Counted from the first letter of the stretch, positions 18,149-27,714 are shown. The stretch is 64,000 bases of DNA from Aquabacter cavernae (GCF_003993795.1 NZ_RWKV01000008.1:868001-932000); one strand, 5' to 3'. Notes: generated by a model from the letters alone, not told the origin. Numbers and translations: made by a program.

Positions 18149-18546
18149 CATTTTCCGGCCATGGCGCCGCGCGGCCGGCGACGGATGAATTCGGAAAGCC
18201 GTTTTCGATCAATATCTTATGGTTAAGACTTCACGCATCGCGTGATCATCGGGGCGCGCTCGCACGCCCAACGAGACGAACGTCTCCTCCCGCAGAGGGC
18301 GCTAAAGCCCCTCCCCCACGCGCCCCTCCTGCGCCCTGGCCTCTGGCCCGTTCGGCATTCCAGGCGAGACGCACGCACGCCAGGCTTGGCCTCGGCCAGC
18401 CACGCAACGCGACGGGGCCGGCGGTGATGGGAGAATCATGGAGGCCCGGATCAGGCGCCGGCACGCACCCTGAAGGCCGATCCACCAGCGAAACCGGCAT
18501 GAGCGCGACACACCCGCCCGCATGCCCCGCTCAGCCTCCAAACGCG
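18149..18546. other. Non-coding gap between rpmG and the nlpD-like gene
   Basis: About 400 bp without a credible gene. The short open frames on both strands have no ribosome-binding site and no recognisable protein. A locally A/T-rich stretch (gatcaatatcttatggttaag, about 18207-18227) stands out, but I cannot assign a promoter or RNA to it. Confidence 0.5.
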
Positions 18547-18579
18547 AAAAACCCCCGGCGACCATGGGATCGCCGGGGG
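18547..18579 (-). terminator. Rho-independent terminator of the nlpD-like gene
   Basis: A 10-bp stem (18552-18561 with 18570-18579) has an 8-nt loop. Read on the minus strand it is followed by five T (complement of aaaaa at 18547-18551). It lies 37 nt past the stop codon at 18616. Confidence 0.9.
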
Positions 18580-18615
18580 CTCTCGTCATTCAAAAGGAGG
18601 CGTAGGGGCTATGCC

Positions 18616-19797
18616 TCAGAGGCCCGCCACATACTGGCTGGGATCCACCGGCTGGGAGCCCTTGCGGATCTCGAAGTGAAGCTGGGGCGTCGCGACCCCA
18701 CCGCTCTGGCCCGCCTTGGCGATGATCTGGCCCCGGCGCACCGTGTCGCCACGCTTCACCAGCAGCTCGCTGGCATGGGCATAAGCGGTGACGTAGCCAT
18801 CCGCATGCTTCACCAGAACCAGATTGCCATAGCCCTTCAGCTCGTTGCCCGCATAGGCCACGGTGCCGTCCTCAGCGGAGCGCACGCTGGTGCCTTCCGG
18901 CACGGCGAAGTTCACGCCGTCATTGCGCGTGCCGCCGGGCTTCGGCCCGAAGCTGGAGATGACCCGGCCGCGCACGGGAGCGCGGAACTGGGGACCGGAG
19001 CCGGCCGCGCGGGGCGAATCATCCGCCTCTTCGGCGGCGGCGGCAGCCACGGCGGGCTTGGCGGGCGTAGCAGCGGGCTTCGCGGCGGCAGGCGTCGCCG
19101 CCGCAACCGCGACCGGAGCGGCGGCAGCCGCCAGAGGCGCGGCGGCCTGGACAACGGGCTTGGTGGCCGCTGCGGCGACAGGCGCCACGACGGGAGCGAC
19201 CGCCACCGCGGCGGGCTTGGCCACGGGAGGCGCGACCGGCGCCGCCACGGGCGCCGTTGCCATCACAGGCTGGACGGCCCGCGGGGCGGGCACGCCGGCC
19301 GCGAGATTGCCGGTGGCGCTCTGCGGGACGATGAGGGGCTGGCCGATGCGCAGCGGCGCGTCAGCGGAGATGCCGTTGGAGGCCGCGAGCTGCGCGGGCG
19401 TCATATTGTAGCTGCGGGCGATGGAGGTCAGCGTCTCGCCGCCGACCACCACATGAGCCGCACCGGCGGTCCGGGGCACTGCCGCCTGGACCGGAGAGGG
19501 ATATGGGCTGACCGCAGGCGTGGTGGGCGCATAGGCCACCGGAGGCGCGCTGGGAGCCGGGAACTGCGCGGCCTGGTAGGGCGCGCCGATGGGCCCGGCA
19601 TCGACCCGCCCCGTGGGCGCGGCCCCGAGCGACCCGGTCACTTCCGGCGACCCTTGGGTGGAGGCCGGATAGGGACTCGAAAGCGCGGCGAGGCGTGTGG
19701 AGTCCGAGCTGCAACCGGCAAGCGCCGCCGAGGCTAACCCGACAGCGGCCAGCTTCGCCAAGGCACCGGAACCCAGAGCTTTGCAGGAAGAAAGCAT
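18616..19797 (-). CDS. nlpD: NlpD-like LysM/M23 lipoprotein, degenerate peptidase domain
   Basis: This encodes 393 residues. A lipoprotein signal ends in LAGC (C29). A LysM peptidoglycan-binding domain follows (about 115-160, GETLTSIARSYNMTPAQLA). A long Ala/Pro/Val-rich linker leads to a C-terminal LytM/M23 domain (about 275-393). The zinc ligands are mostly lost: the HxxxD motif reads N-D-G-V-N and the terminal HxH reads QLH. This matches E. coli NlpD, an outer-membrane lipoprotein that activates a cell-wall amidase during division rather than cutting peptidoglycan itself. An activator role is inferred. The pcm gene two loci upstream fits the pcm-nlpD linkage seen in many proteobacteria. 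Confidence 0.87.
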   Translation of the reverse strand: MLSSCKALGSGALAKLAAVGLASAALAGCSSDSTRLAALSSPYPASTQGSPEVTGSLGAAPTGRVDAGPIGAPYQAAQFPAPSAPPVAYAPTTPAVSPYPSPVQAAVPRTAGAAHVVVGGETLTSIARSYNMTPAQLAASNGISADAPLRIGQPLIVPQSATGNLAAGVPAPRAVQPVMATAPVAAPVAPPVAKPAAVAVAPVVAPVAAAATKPVVQAAAPLAAAAAPVAVAAATPAAAKPAATPAKPAVAAAAAEEADDSPRAAGSGPQFRAPVRGRVISSFGPKPGGTRNDGVNFAVPEGTSVRSAEDGTVAYAGNELKGYGNLVLVKHADGYVTAYAHASELLVKRGDTVRRGQIIAKAGQSGGVATPQLHFEIRKGSQPVDPSQYVAGL

Positions 19798-19862
19798 GTC
19801 ACCGCACTCGCACGAACGAACTGGAGCCAGTTAATCGGGCGGGGGTAAACACGCGCTTAAAT

Positions 19863-19910
19863 GCGGCGAAATTGCTGGGATTTGCCGCTGGGTTGCGACA
19901 ATTTCGCAAC
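19863..19910. repeat. Two adjacent hairpins between the DUF900 gene and nlpD
   Basis: GCGGC-g-AAAT (19863-19872) pairs with ATTT-GCCGC (19880-19888) with a one-base bulge. Immediately beyond, GTTGCG (19892-19897) pairs with CGCAAC (19905-19910). There is no T-tract on either strand. The position is downstream of the DUF900 gene and upstream of nlpD on the minus strand, so this could be a 3'-end or leader structure. Confidence 0.45.
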
Positions 19911-19931
19911 AGGGGCCGCCCCTGCCCCGCT

Positions 19932-21194
19932 TTATTGCGAGAGCTTGGGCGCGGTGGTCAGGAGGCTTCCGGTTGACGTTGCGGTACCGCTCACCGTCGA
20001 GCCGAGATTCTCCATCTGGGCGCCGAAGTTGTCGCGCGTGGACGGATCGATCACCGCCACCGGCGCCGAGATGATCACGCCCGCCGCCGTGCCGATGCTG
20101 GCAGCGGCGCCCGTGGTGACCTGGATGATGCGATCGCCCACGCCCTCGCGCCCGTCACTCAGCGTCTGCCCCTGCGCGAGGCGACTGCCGATCATCTGCA
20201 CCACTTCGGGGCTCTCGGCGAACTTGCCGTGATTGAGCTGGTCGCCGGTGCGCAGCTTGGTGAGGTCGATGACGTTGATCTTCTCGGCCTCGAACTGCGA
20301 GCGGTAGGGTTCGGCGGACGGGTCCACCTGCCCGAGGCGCGCCTTGGAGCCCCACACCTTCTGGGAAACCTGGAGCGCCTTGTCATCCTGCGAGACGAAA
20401 ACGGTGAAGTTCGGCCGGTCGGCCCCCATGTCCGCAAGCTGCGTGCCGAAAATGTCCACGTCCACGTCCGGCGCGGCCAGCATCACGGTGCGGATCTTGG
20501 GCGGGATGCGACCGTTGCGGATCGCCATCTGCCGCAGCGCCTCCAGTGTCACCCAATTCCCCATGGAATGGGCGAGAATGGAAATCTCGCCCACATTGGG
20601 GTCCTTGGCCATGAAGGTGAGCAGCTTCTCCAGCGCATCGCGCGAATAGGACGCGCTCTCCCGGTCATAGCCATAGGCCAGCAGGCTGCCGCGCGAGGGC
20701 CAGGTGAACAGGACCGGCACCACGTCCGTCCCGGAATCATGGACGATCTGGGCGAAGCGGAAGACCGCATCCTCGAAGCGATTGTTATAGCCGTGGATGA
20801 AGACCAGGGCGCGCCGCCCCGGCGTGGCGCGGATGCGCTGGTTGAACCACGCCTCGGCCTGCTTCTGGGTGACGATGTCCGCCTCGGTGGTGACGAAGTC
20901 GGTCTGGGGATTGCCGGGCACGCTTTTCGGCCATTGGACGTCGCCCACGGGGCGCGTGCCGTCCGGCGGAATCGAGACGGTGATCTCGGCAAAGCCCGGC
21001 GCCCGGGCGCGGTCGCCGCCATACAGATCCCCGCCCTGCACGGCCGCGCGGGTGGTGGCGACGATCATCTGAACGGAACTGGTGCCGGGCACGGTGCCCT
21101 GGACGGGAATGAGAATGCCGGCGGGGCGGCTCGCACAGCCGGCGAGCAGCGCACCGGCGACCAAGCTCGCCGCCACGGCCATCGCCCCTCTCAT
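19932..21194 (-). CDS. DUF900 alpha/beta-hydrolase lipoprotein
   Basis: From ATG 21194 (AGGAG 7 nt upstream) the protein is 420 residues. In-frame ATGs at 21200 and 21209 are alternatives. The N-terminus is a lipoprotein signal ending LLAGC. The hydrolase core shows VFIHGYNNRFEDA and the nucleophile elbow LAHSMGNW (AHSMG with catalytic serine), the DUF900 pattern for predicted esterases or lipases. The C-terminal 60 residues are Thr/Ser/Ala-rich. The substrate is unknown. It stands between pcm and nlpD on the same strand, with gaps of about 140 bp on each side. Confidence 0.85.
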   Translation of the reverse strand: MRGAMAVAASLVAGALLAGCASRPAGILIPVQGTVPGTSSVQMIVATTRAAVQGGDLYGGDRARAPGFAEITVSIPPDGTRPVGDVQWPKSVPGNPQTDFVTTEADIVTQKQAEAWFNQRIRATPGRRALVFIHGYNNRFEDAVFRFAQIVHDSGTDVVPVLFTWPSRGSLLAYGYDRESASYSRDALEKLLTFMAKDPNVGEISILAHSMGNWVTLEALRQMAIRNGRIPPKIRTVMLAAPDVDVDIFGTQLADMGADRPNFTVFVSQDDKALQVSQKVWGSKARLGQVDPSAEPYRSQFEAEKINVIDLTKLRTGDQLNHGKFAESPEVVQMIGSRLAQGQTLSDGREGVGDRIIQVTTGAAASIGTAAGVIISAPVAVIDPSTRDNFGAQMENLGSTVSGTATSTGSLLTTAPKLSQ

Positions 21195-21337
21195 TCCCAT
21201 GCTCCTCATATCTGCTACTTGGTCGATAGCGGAGGCGAAAAGACGGCGCAATTCACCGCTCGGCCAGAACGCGGCCGAACGGTAAGATTTCATTCACCCT
21301 GTCATCCCGCGAGCACATGTGACGGGGGAAAGCCGCC

Positions 21338-21991
21338 TCAGAGGGTCGCCGACACGCCTTCCAGCAGCGGCACGAAGCGCACGGCGGACAGGCGCGTTTC
21401 CGAAAGGCCGCCCGCCCCCTTCTGGTAGCGCACCAGGGTCTGGACGGCCGAAGGCTCGCCCACAGGCGCCACCAGGACACCGTCGGGCCGAAGCTGGTCG
21501 AACAAAGCGCGGGGCACTTCCGACGTGGCGGCGGTCACCAGGATGCGGTCGAACGGTGCGCGGGCGGGCATGCCGATGCGCCCGTCGCTCACCAAAGCCG
21601 TGACGTTGCGTAGCCCCAGCACCTGGAACCGGGCGGCGGCATCCGACACCAGCGCGCGATAGCGGTCCAGCGTCAGCACCTCACCCGCCAGATGCGCCAG
21701 AACGGACGCCTGATAGCCGGAGCCCGTGCCCACCTCCAGCACGCGGTGGGTGGCGTGCACGGACAGCGCCTCGGTCATCTCGGCGACCACGCTTGGCTGG
21801 GACATGGTCTGGCCACAGGCGATGGGCAGGGCCACATCGTCATAGGCATGGGCACGCACGGCGGGGTCCACGAACAGTTCGCGCGGCACGAGACCCATGG
21901 CCCGCAGCACGCCCTCGTCATGGGCTCCCCGGTGGCGCAGGGCGCGCACGAACGCCGCCCGCTCGGTTTCCTGTGCGCTCATGTCGCTCAT
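21338..21991 (-). CDS. pcm: Protein-L-isoaspartate O-methyltransferase
   Basis: This 217-residue SAM-dependent enzyme methylates isoaspartyl residues to start repair of aged proteins. Family features are the GQTMSQPSVVAEMTEAL substrate region, the SAM motif VLEVGTGSGYQASVLA and FDRILVTAATSEVP. An in-frame ATG at 21982 is an alternative start. It is divergent from recG. Confidence 0.94.
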   Translation of the reverse strand: MSDMSAQETERAAFVRALRHRGAHDEGVLRAMGLVPRELFVDPAVRAHAYDDVALPIACGQTMSQPSVVAEMTEALSVHATHRVLEVGTGSGYQASVLAHLAGEVLTLDRYRALVSDAAARFQVLGLRNVTALVSDGRIGMPARAPFDRILVTAATSEVPRALFDQLRPDGVLVAPVGEPSAVQTLVRYQKGAGGLSETRLSAVRFVPLLEGVSATL

Positions 21992-22107
21992 GCCGGTGCG
22001 CCGCGCTCCTTATCGGCGAGGGGAAAGCCCCTGCGGCGGACAATACCAGAAAACTCCCCGGACGCAGGGCTTGCGGAGCGGTGCGGGGTTCGTCACCTTC
22101 CCCCCGC

Positions 22108-24201
22108 ATGCGCCCGGCCTCGCTCGACCCTCTCTTTGCGCCCCTGACGAGCCTCAAGGGCATCGGCCCGAAAATGGAGCGGCCCTTCGGGCGCCTGCTG
22201 GACCGGGAGACGCCGCGCGTCCTCGATCTCCTCTACCATCTGCCGTCCGGCTTCGTGGACCGGCGCGCACGCCCCACCTTGGCCGAAGCCCTGCCGGACA
22301 CGGACCTGACCGTGGAGGTGCGGGTGGAAGGCCATCAGGCGCCCCCGCCCGGCCGCCGCGCGCCCCACCGCACGCTGGTGAGCGACGGCACCGCCGACCT
22401 CACCATCATCCATTTCAACATGGATGCGGGCTTCATCGAGCGCATGCTGCCGGTGGGCACCACGCGCTGGCTGTGCGGGCGCATCTCGCTTTATGACGGG
22501 ATGCGCCAGATGACCCATCCCGACCGCATCCTCGATGCCGCCGGGCTTGCGCGCCTGCCGCCCATCGAGCCGGCCTATCCCCTGGTGGAGGGCCTGGGGA
22601 ACGGGCAGGTGCGCCGCGCTTTGGAAGCGGCGCTCGCCCGCATCCCCGATTTGCTGGAAACGCTGCCCCCGGAGCTTCTCGCCGAACGTGGCTGGCCCGA
22701 CTTCCGCACCGCCCTGACCCGCATCCATCGCCCCGCCGGGCTGGACGACATCGCCATTGGCGGCCCGGCATGGCAGCGGCTCGCCTTCGAGGAATTATAC
22801 GCCCACCAATTGGCCCTCGCCCTCACCCGCACCGAGCAGGCGGATGCAGGCGGGCGGGCGACTGTCGGAGACGGCCATCTCACGAAGCGCCTGCGGGCCG
22901 CCTTGCCCTTCACGCTGACCGGCGCGCAGGAAACCGCCATCACGGCCATCCAGGCCGACATCGCCTCCGACAAGCGCATGCTGCGGCTGCTCCAGGGCGA
23001 TGTGGGCTCCGGCAAGACGGTGGTGGCCCTGCTCGCCGCCGCCAGCGTCATGGAGGCGGGCCGACAGGCGGCGCTCATGGCGCCGACCGAAGTGCTGGCG
23101 CGGCAGCATCATGAGACGATTGCCCCACTGGCCGAGGCGGCCGGGCTGCGGTGTGCCATCCTCACCGGCCGGGAAAAGGGGCGCGCGCGGGCCGCTTTGC
23201 TTGAGGAGCTGGCTCGGGGAGACATCCAGCTTCTGGTGGGCACGCACGCGGTGATCCAGCCCGACGTGGCGTTCCGCGATCTCGCCCTCGCCATCGTGGA
23301 CGAGCAGCACCGCTTCGGGGTGGAGCAGCGCCTTGCCTTGTCCCGCAAGGGCGAGACCGCCGATTTGCTGCTGATGACCGCGACGCCCATTCCGCGCACC
23401 CTGGTCCTGGCGCTGTTCGGCGACATGGCCCTCTCGGAACTGCGGGAGAAGCCACCGGGCCGCCAGAAGGTGGACACCCGCTCGGTCTCTCTGGAGCGGC
23501 TGGAAGAGGTGACGCAGGCCGTGGGCCGGGCGCTCGCTGCCGGCGCGCAGGTCTATTGGATCTGCCCCCTGGTTGAGGAGAGCGACAAGTCCGACCTCTC
23601 CGCCGCCACCGACCGCTATGCCGACCTGAAGGAACGGTTCGGCGACACGGTGGAGCTTGTGCACGGGCGCATGAGCGGCGGCGAGAAGGATGCCGCCATG
23701 GCGCACTTCTCGTCCGGCGCCGCGCGGGTTCTGGTGGCCACCACCGTGGTGGAGGTGGGCGTGAACGTGCCCAACGCCACGCTCATGGTCATCGAGCATG
23801 CGGAGCGGTTCGGCCTTGCCCAATTGCACCAGTTGCGCGGGCGCGTGGGGCGCGGCGACAAGCTCTCCACCTGCCTCCTGCTGTTTCGCGCACCGCTGGG
23901 CGAGATCGCCAAGGCGCGGCTCGCCATGATGCGCGCCAGCGACGACGGCTTCGTGCTGGCCGAGGAGGATCTGCGCCTGCGCGGCGAAGGCGACGTGCTG
24001 GGCACCCGCCAGAGCGGCTTTCCCGGATTCGCCCTTGCCCGCATGGATGTGCATGTGGACCTCATGGCCGACGCGCGTGCCGAGGCGGCCGAGTTGCTTT
24101 CGCGGGACGCCCGTCTCGCTTCGTTCGACAGCGAAGCGGCGCGTACCTTGCTCTTCCTCCATGGCCGGGACGCGGCCATGCGGTTCCTGTCGGCGGGTTG
24201 A
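22108..24201 (+). CDS. recG: ATP-dependent DNA helicase RecG
   Basis: The ATG at 22108 gives 697 residues, the usual RecG length. The protein remodels stalled replication forks and branches Holliday junctions. It has an N-terminal wedge/OB region (SLKGIGPKMERPFGRLL; DLTIIHFNM), then Walker A GDVGSGKTVVALL, the DEQHRFG box, TATPIPRTL and the C-terminal helicase and TRG parts (LRGRVGRGD, DLRLRGEGDVLGTRQSG). The next gene starts 3 nt after the stop. Confidence 0.97.
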   Translation: MRPASLDPLFAPLTSLKGIGPKMERPFGRLLDRETPRVLDLLYHLPSGFVDRRARPTLAEALPDTDLTVEVRVEGHQAPPPGRRAPHRTLVSDGTADLTIIHFNMDAGFIERMLPVGTTRWLCGRISLYDGMRQMTHPDRILDAAGLARLPPIEPAYPLVEGLGNGQVRRALEAALARIPDLLETLPPELLAERGWPDFRTALTRIHRPAGLDDIAIGGPAWQRLAFEELYAHQLALALTRTEQADAGGRATVGDGHLTKRLRAALPFTLTGAQETAITAIQADIASDKRMLRLLQGDVGSGKTVVALLAAASVMEAGRQAALMAPTEVLARQHHETIAPLAEAAGLRCAILTGREKGRARAALLEELARGDIQLLVGTHAVIQPDVAFRDLALAIVDEQHRFGVEQRLALSRKGETADLLLMTATPIPRTLVLALFGDMALSELREKPPGRQKVDTRSVSLERLEEVTQAVGRALAAGAQVYWICPLVEESDKSDLSAATDRYADLKERFGDTVELVHGRMSGGEKDAAMAHFSSGAARVLVATTVVEVGVNVPNATLMVIEHAERFGLAQLHQLRGRVGRGDKLSTCLLLFRAPLGEIAKARLAMMRASDDGFVLAEEDLRLRGEGDVLGTRQSGFPGFALARMDVHVDLMADARAEAAELLSRDARLASFDSEAARTLLFLHGRDAAMRFLSAG

Positions 24202-24204
24202 AGC

Positions 24205-24570
24205 ATGAAGCGGATCTGGCGGCATACCCTGTTCGCGGCAGGCTTCGTCTTCCTGGTGATCGGCGCCATCGGCATGGTGGTGCCCATGCTGCCGGGCACG
24301 GTGTTCCTCATCCTGTCCGCCTGGTGCTTCGCGCGCACCTCGCCGCGCTTCGAAGCCTGGCTCCTCAACAATCGCTATCTCGGCCCCAGCGTGCGCCGCT
24401 GGCAGGAGACCGGGGCGATTCCCTTGCCCGTGAAGCTGCTGGCCCTCACCAGCTTCGTGGGAACATGGACGGGCTCTTGGTATGTGGGTGCCCCCCTGCC
24501 GCTCCTGATCGGGCTCGGCATCCTGTTTGGGGCGCTAGCGGTGTTCATGATCACCCGCCCATCCCGCTGA
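24205..24570 (+). CDS. DUF454 (YbaN-like) small membrane protein
   Basis: This encodes 121 residues with two strong hydrophobic segments near the N-terminus (FAAGFVFLVIGAIGMVVPML and PGTVFLILSAWCFA) and two near the C-terminus. The PMLPGTVFLILSAWCFARTSPRFE pattern, quoted here in part, is the DUF454 signature. The function is unknown. It follows recG by 3 nt, so the two are co-transcribed. Confidence 0.85.
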   Translation: MKRIWRHTLFAAGFVFLVIGAIGMVVPMLPGTVFLILSAWCFARTSPRFEAWLLNNRYLGPSVRRWQETGAIPLPVKLLALTSFVGTWTGSWYVGAPLPLLIGLGILFGALAVFMITRPSR

Positions 24571-24679
24571 GGCCTCGTCTTCGCAGTTGAACAGCCCATA
24601 TGCCTCGCCCTATTTTCCGCCCAAGCGGGACTGCCAGGCGGGACTGCCCGGCAAAGCGGAAGAGGAAGAGGAAGCGTCC

Positions 24680-25744
24680 ATGCCCAAGCGTCTGCTGACA
24701 TTCGGCGGCAACGTGCTGGTGTTCGTGCTGGCGATGCTGGCGGCTCTGGTCTTCGCGGAATTCGCCGTCCGGCTGATCATGCCCCAGAAGCTCACCGGAT
24801 CGAGCCGCGTGCAGGACGAGAGCGGCCTGCTCATGAACAAGGCGTCCGGCGAGACGCTGCACCAATTCGGCGACGTTTCCGTCACCTACAATTTCGGCCC
24901 GCTGCACAATCGGCTCCTGGCGCACCCCGTGCCGGATTCGGCGGGCAAGCCGCGCGTGCTGGTGCTGGGCGATTCCTTCACCTTCGGCTGGCTAACGCCC
25001 ACCGGCTCCACCTATGTGGACAAGCTGCAGGCCGGGTTCCCGAACGACCAGTTCATCAACGGCGCGGCGGCGGGCTGGGGCACGGCGGACTATGTGCGCT
25101 ACGTGGAGAGCTATTGCGCCTCCATCAAGCCGCGCCTGATCCTCGTCTTCCTGAACACGGACGATATCGGCCGTGCCTATAAGAGCGGGCTCTACAGCTA
25201 CCAGGACGGCACGCTGAAATCGGAAGTGGTGGGCATCGATCCGCTGAAGAAGCGGCTGAACGACCTGCCCTTCTACAATTTCGTCTCGGAGCACTCCCAC
25301 CTGCTGGCGCTCGTGAAGGCGCAATTCTACCTGCACCAGCCCCAGCGCGACATTTCCGGGCGGGAGTTTCCCCATCTGGACATCTCGTCCACGGACAATC
25401 TGAAGGCCGCCGTGGGCAAGGGCGAAGCGCTGTTCCTGCGCCTCAAAAGCGCCACGGCCGCCTGCGGGGCGCAGCTCGCGGTGATCTATACGGGCTGGGT
25501 GGACTATGCCGACCCCAGCGGCGACCGCGAGCCGACCATGAACTTCCTGCGCGGTGCCAAGGACTTTTTCGCCACGAACGGCATCGCCTTCTACGACCTC
25601 GCCCAGGATCCCGCCTTGCGCAAGGTGTGGGCCGATCGCTCCGCCTACATCATCCCGGGCGACTGGCACCCGAACCAGCGCGGGGTGGATGCCATCTATC
25701 AGGGGACGGTGGACGCCCTCGGCGGCAGCGTGCTGCAGAAATAG
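24680..25744 (+). CDS. Membrane-anchored SGNH/GDSL-family hydrolase-like protein
   Basis: The ATG at 24680, preceded by GAGGAAG, gives 354 residues. One N-terminal membrane segment (VLVFVLAMLAALVFAEFAV) anchors a periplasmic domain. Block I is VLVLGDSFTFGW (D98, S99), a GAAAGWGTADYV segment supplies the expected glycine/asparagine blocks, and DWHPNQRG near the C-terminus is the D-x-x-H-like block V. This suggests an acyl- or acetylesterase acting on an envelope polymer. The true substrate is unknown. Confidence 0.8.
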   Translation: MPKRLLTFGGNVLVFVLAMLAALVFAEFAVRLIMPQKLTGSSRVQDESGLLMNKASGETLHQFGDVSVTYNFGPLHNRLLAHPVPDSAGKPRVLVLGDSFTFGWLTPTGSTYVDKLQAGFPNDQFINGAAAGWGTADYVRYVESYCASIKPRLILVFLNTDDIGRAYKSGLYSYQDGTLKSEVVGIDPLKKRLNDLPFYNFVSEHSHLLALVKAQFYLHQPQRDISGREFPHLDISSTDNLKAAVGKGEALFLRLKSATAACGAQLAVIYTGWVDYADPSGDREPTMNFLRGAKDFFATNGIAFYDLAQDPALRKVWADRSAYIIPGDWHPNQRGVDAIYQGTVDALGGSVLQK

Positions 25745-25752
25745 GACTGCAT

Positions 25753-25778
25753 CGGGCGGCGGTCTCGGCCGCCGCCCG
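25753..25778. terminator. Hairpin between convergent SGNH and glmS genes
   Basis: A perfect 10-bp GC stem (25753-25762 with 25769-25778) closes a 6-nt loop in the 40-bp gap between two convergent stops. No T-tract is present. A bidirectional terminator is likely from position only. Confidence 0.5.
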
Positions 25779-25784
25779 CGCGCG

Positions 25785-27608
25785 TCACTCGACGGTGACG
25801 GACTTGGCGAGGTTGCGCGGCTGGTCCACGTCCGTGCCCATGAGAACCGCCGTGTGATAGGCGATGAGCTGGACCGGGATGGAATAGACCATCGGCGCCA
25901 CCGTGGCCGGCATTTCCGGCAGGATCAGCTTCTGCACCGCATCCACGCTGGCCGCGGCCGCGCCCTTCGGGTCGGTGAGCAGGATGATCCGCCCGCCGCG
26001 CGCGGCCACCTCCTCCATGTTGGAGACGGTCTTCTCGAAGATGCGGTCATGGGGCGCGATGACCACCACGGGCATGGTCTCGTCGATGAGTGCGATGGGG
26101 CCGTGCTTCAGCTCGCCGCCGGCATAGCCCTCGGCATGGATATAGGAGATTTCCTTGAGCTTCAGCGCGCCTTCCATGGCCAGCGGATAATTGGTGCCGC
26201 GGCCGAGATAAAGCACGTCGCGCGCCTTCGCGAGGGTGCGCGAGAGCAGCTCGATCTCCGGGCTGAGCTTCAGCGCCTCGGTCATCAGGCGGGGCACTTC
26301 CATCATGGCCCGCACGAGGCGGTGCTCGTCTTCCTCGGACAGATGGCCCCGCGCCCGGCCCAGCGCCACGGAGAGGCAGGCGAGGGTGGCAAGCTGGCAG
26401 GTGAAGGCCTTGGTGGAGGCCACGCCGATTTCCGGCCCCGCCAGGGTGGGCAGCACCGCATCCGCCTCGCGGGCGATGGTGGAGGTGGGCACGTTGACCA
26501 CGGCGATGGTCTTCTGGCCGTGCTCCTTGGCATAGCGCAGCGAAGCCAGCGTATCGGCCGTCTCGCCGGACTGGGAAATGACGATGGTCACGCCCTTGCC
26601 GGTCAGCGGCGTCTCGCGATAGCGGAACTCGGAGGCGATGTCGGTGGAAACCGGCAGGCGGCCGAACCGCTCGAACCAATATTCCGCCACCGCGCCCGCA
26701 TAGAGCGCCGTGCCGCAGGCGGTGATGGAGATGTGCTCCACCTCGGCGAGGTCGAAGGGCAGCTCCGGCAGGTTCACGGTTTCCGTGTCGAGGTTCAGGT
26801 AATGGCCGAACGTGTGGCCGATGACCTCGGGCTGCTCGTAGATTTCCTTCGCCATGAAGTGGCGATGGTTGCCCTTGTCCACCAGCAGCGAGCCGGCGGC
26901 CACCTTCTGGGAGGGACGGGACACCACCTGCCCGCTTTCGTCGCGGATCAGCGCGCCCGCGCGGGTGAGGACGGCCCAGTCACCTTCCTCCAGATAGCAG
27001 ATCACGTCCGTAAACGGACCGAGCGCGATGGCGTCGGAGCCGAGGAACATTTCGCCGTCGCCGAAGCCGATGGCCAGCGGCGAGCCCTTGCGGGCGGCGA
27101 TGAGCAGGTCGGTCTGCCCGTCGAACAGGAAGGCTAGCGCGAACGCGCCCTTCAGGCGCGGCAGGACGGCGGCCACCGCCGCCTCGGGCGCCGCGCCGCG
27201 CACCATCTCGCGGTCCACAAGCTGGGCGACCACCTCAGTGTCGGTGTCGCTGCGGAAGGTGATGCCCTCCCCTTCCAGTTCGCTCTTCAGCTCGCGGAAA
27301 TTCTCGATGATGCCGTTATGGACCACCGCCACGCGCTTGGTGATGTGGGGATGGGCATTGCGCTCGGAAGGCTTGCCATGGGTGGCCCAACGGGTGTGCC
27401 CGATGCCGCTATGGCCCGCCAGGGGATGGCGGAACAGCTTGTGGGTCAGATTCTTCAGCTTGCCCTCGGCCCGGCAGATGGCCAGATGGCCCTCTTCGAG
27501 AGTGGCGACGCCGGCGGAATCATATCCGCGATATTCCAGCCGCCGCAGCGCCTCCACGAGGCCGTCCGCCACCGCTTCCTTGCCCAAGATCCCCACGATA
27601 CCGCACAT
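25785..27608 (-). CDS. glmS: Glutamine--fructose-6-phosphate aminotransferase
   Basis: The 607-residue enzyme makes glucosamine 6-phosphate for peptidoglycan and lipid A. The start is fixed at ATG 27608 because the processed protein begins CGIVGILG with the nucleophilic cysteine at position 2. The N-terminal glutaminase domain carries RWATHGKP and HNGIIENF. Two SIS sugar-isomerase domains follow (ISQSGETADTLASL; GRGTNYPLAMEGALKLKE) and the C-terminus ends AKSVTVE. It lies 107 bp downstream of glmU on the same strand. Confidence 0.97.
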   Translation of the reverse strand: MCGIVGILGKEAVADGLVEALRRLEYRGYDSAGVATLEEGHLAICRAEGKLKNLTHKLFRHPLAGHSGIGHTRWATHGKPSERNAHPHITKRVAVVHNGIIENFRELKSELEGEGITFRSDTDTEVVAQLVDREMVRGAAPEAAVAAVLPRLKGAFALAFLFDGQTDLLIAARKGSPLAIGFGDGEMFLGSDAIALGPFTDVICYLEEGDWAVLTRAGALIRDESGQVVSRPSQKVAAGSLLVDKGNHRHFMAKEIYEQPEVIGHTFGHYLNLDTETVNLPELPFDLAEVEHISITACGTALYAGAVAEYWFERFGRLPVSTDIASEFRYRETPLTGKGVTIVISQSGETADTLASLRYAKEHGQKTIAVVNVPTSTIAREADAVLPTLAGPEIGVASTKAFTCQLATLACLSVALGRARGHLSEEDEHRLVRAMMEVPRLMTEALKLSPEIELLSRTLAKARDVLYLGRGTNYPLAMEGALKLKEISYIHAEGYAGGELKHGPIALIDETMPVVVIAPHDRIFEKTVSNMEEVAARGGRIILLTDPKGAAAASVDAVQKLILPEMPATVAPMVYSIPVQLIAYHTAVLMGTDVDQPRNLAKSVTVE

Positions 27609-27714
27609 GAAAAGCCGCTCCCGAGTGACCCGAGCTTGTCTAGCATGGCGCCGCGCGTGGCGGCGCCTCACTTCATCTGACGTTTTTTGACAGCGGACGG
27701 CGCGGGCCGCCCGC

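Noticed and set aside
18246-18589. Overlapping short open frames in the gap after rpmG
   Set aside because: No ribosome-binding sites, biased arginine-rich translations, and one runs through the nlpD terminator.
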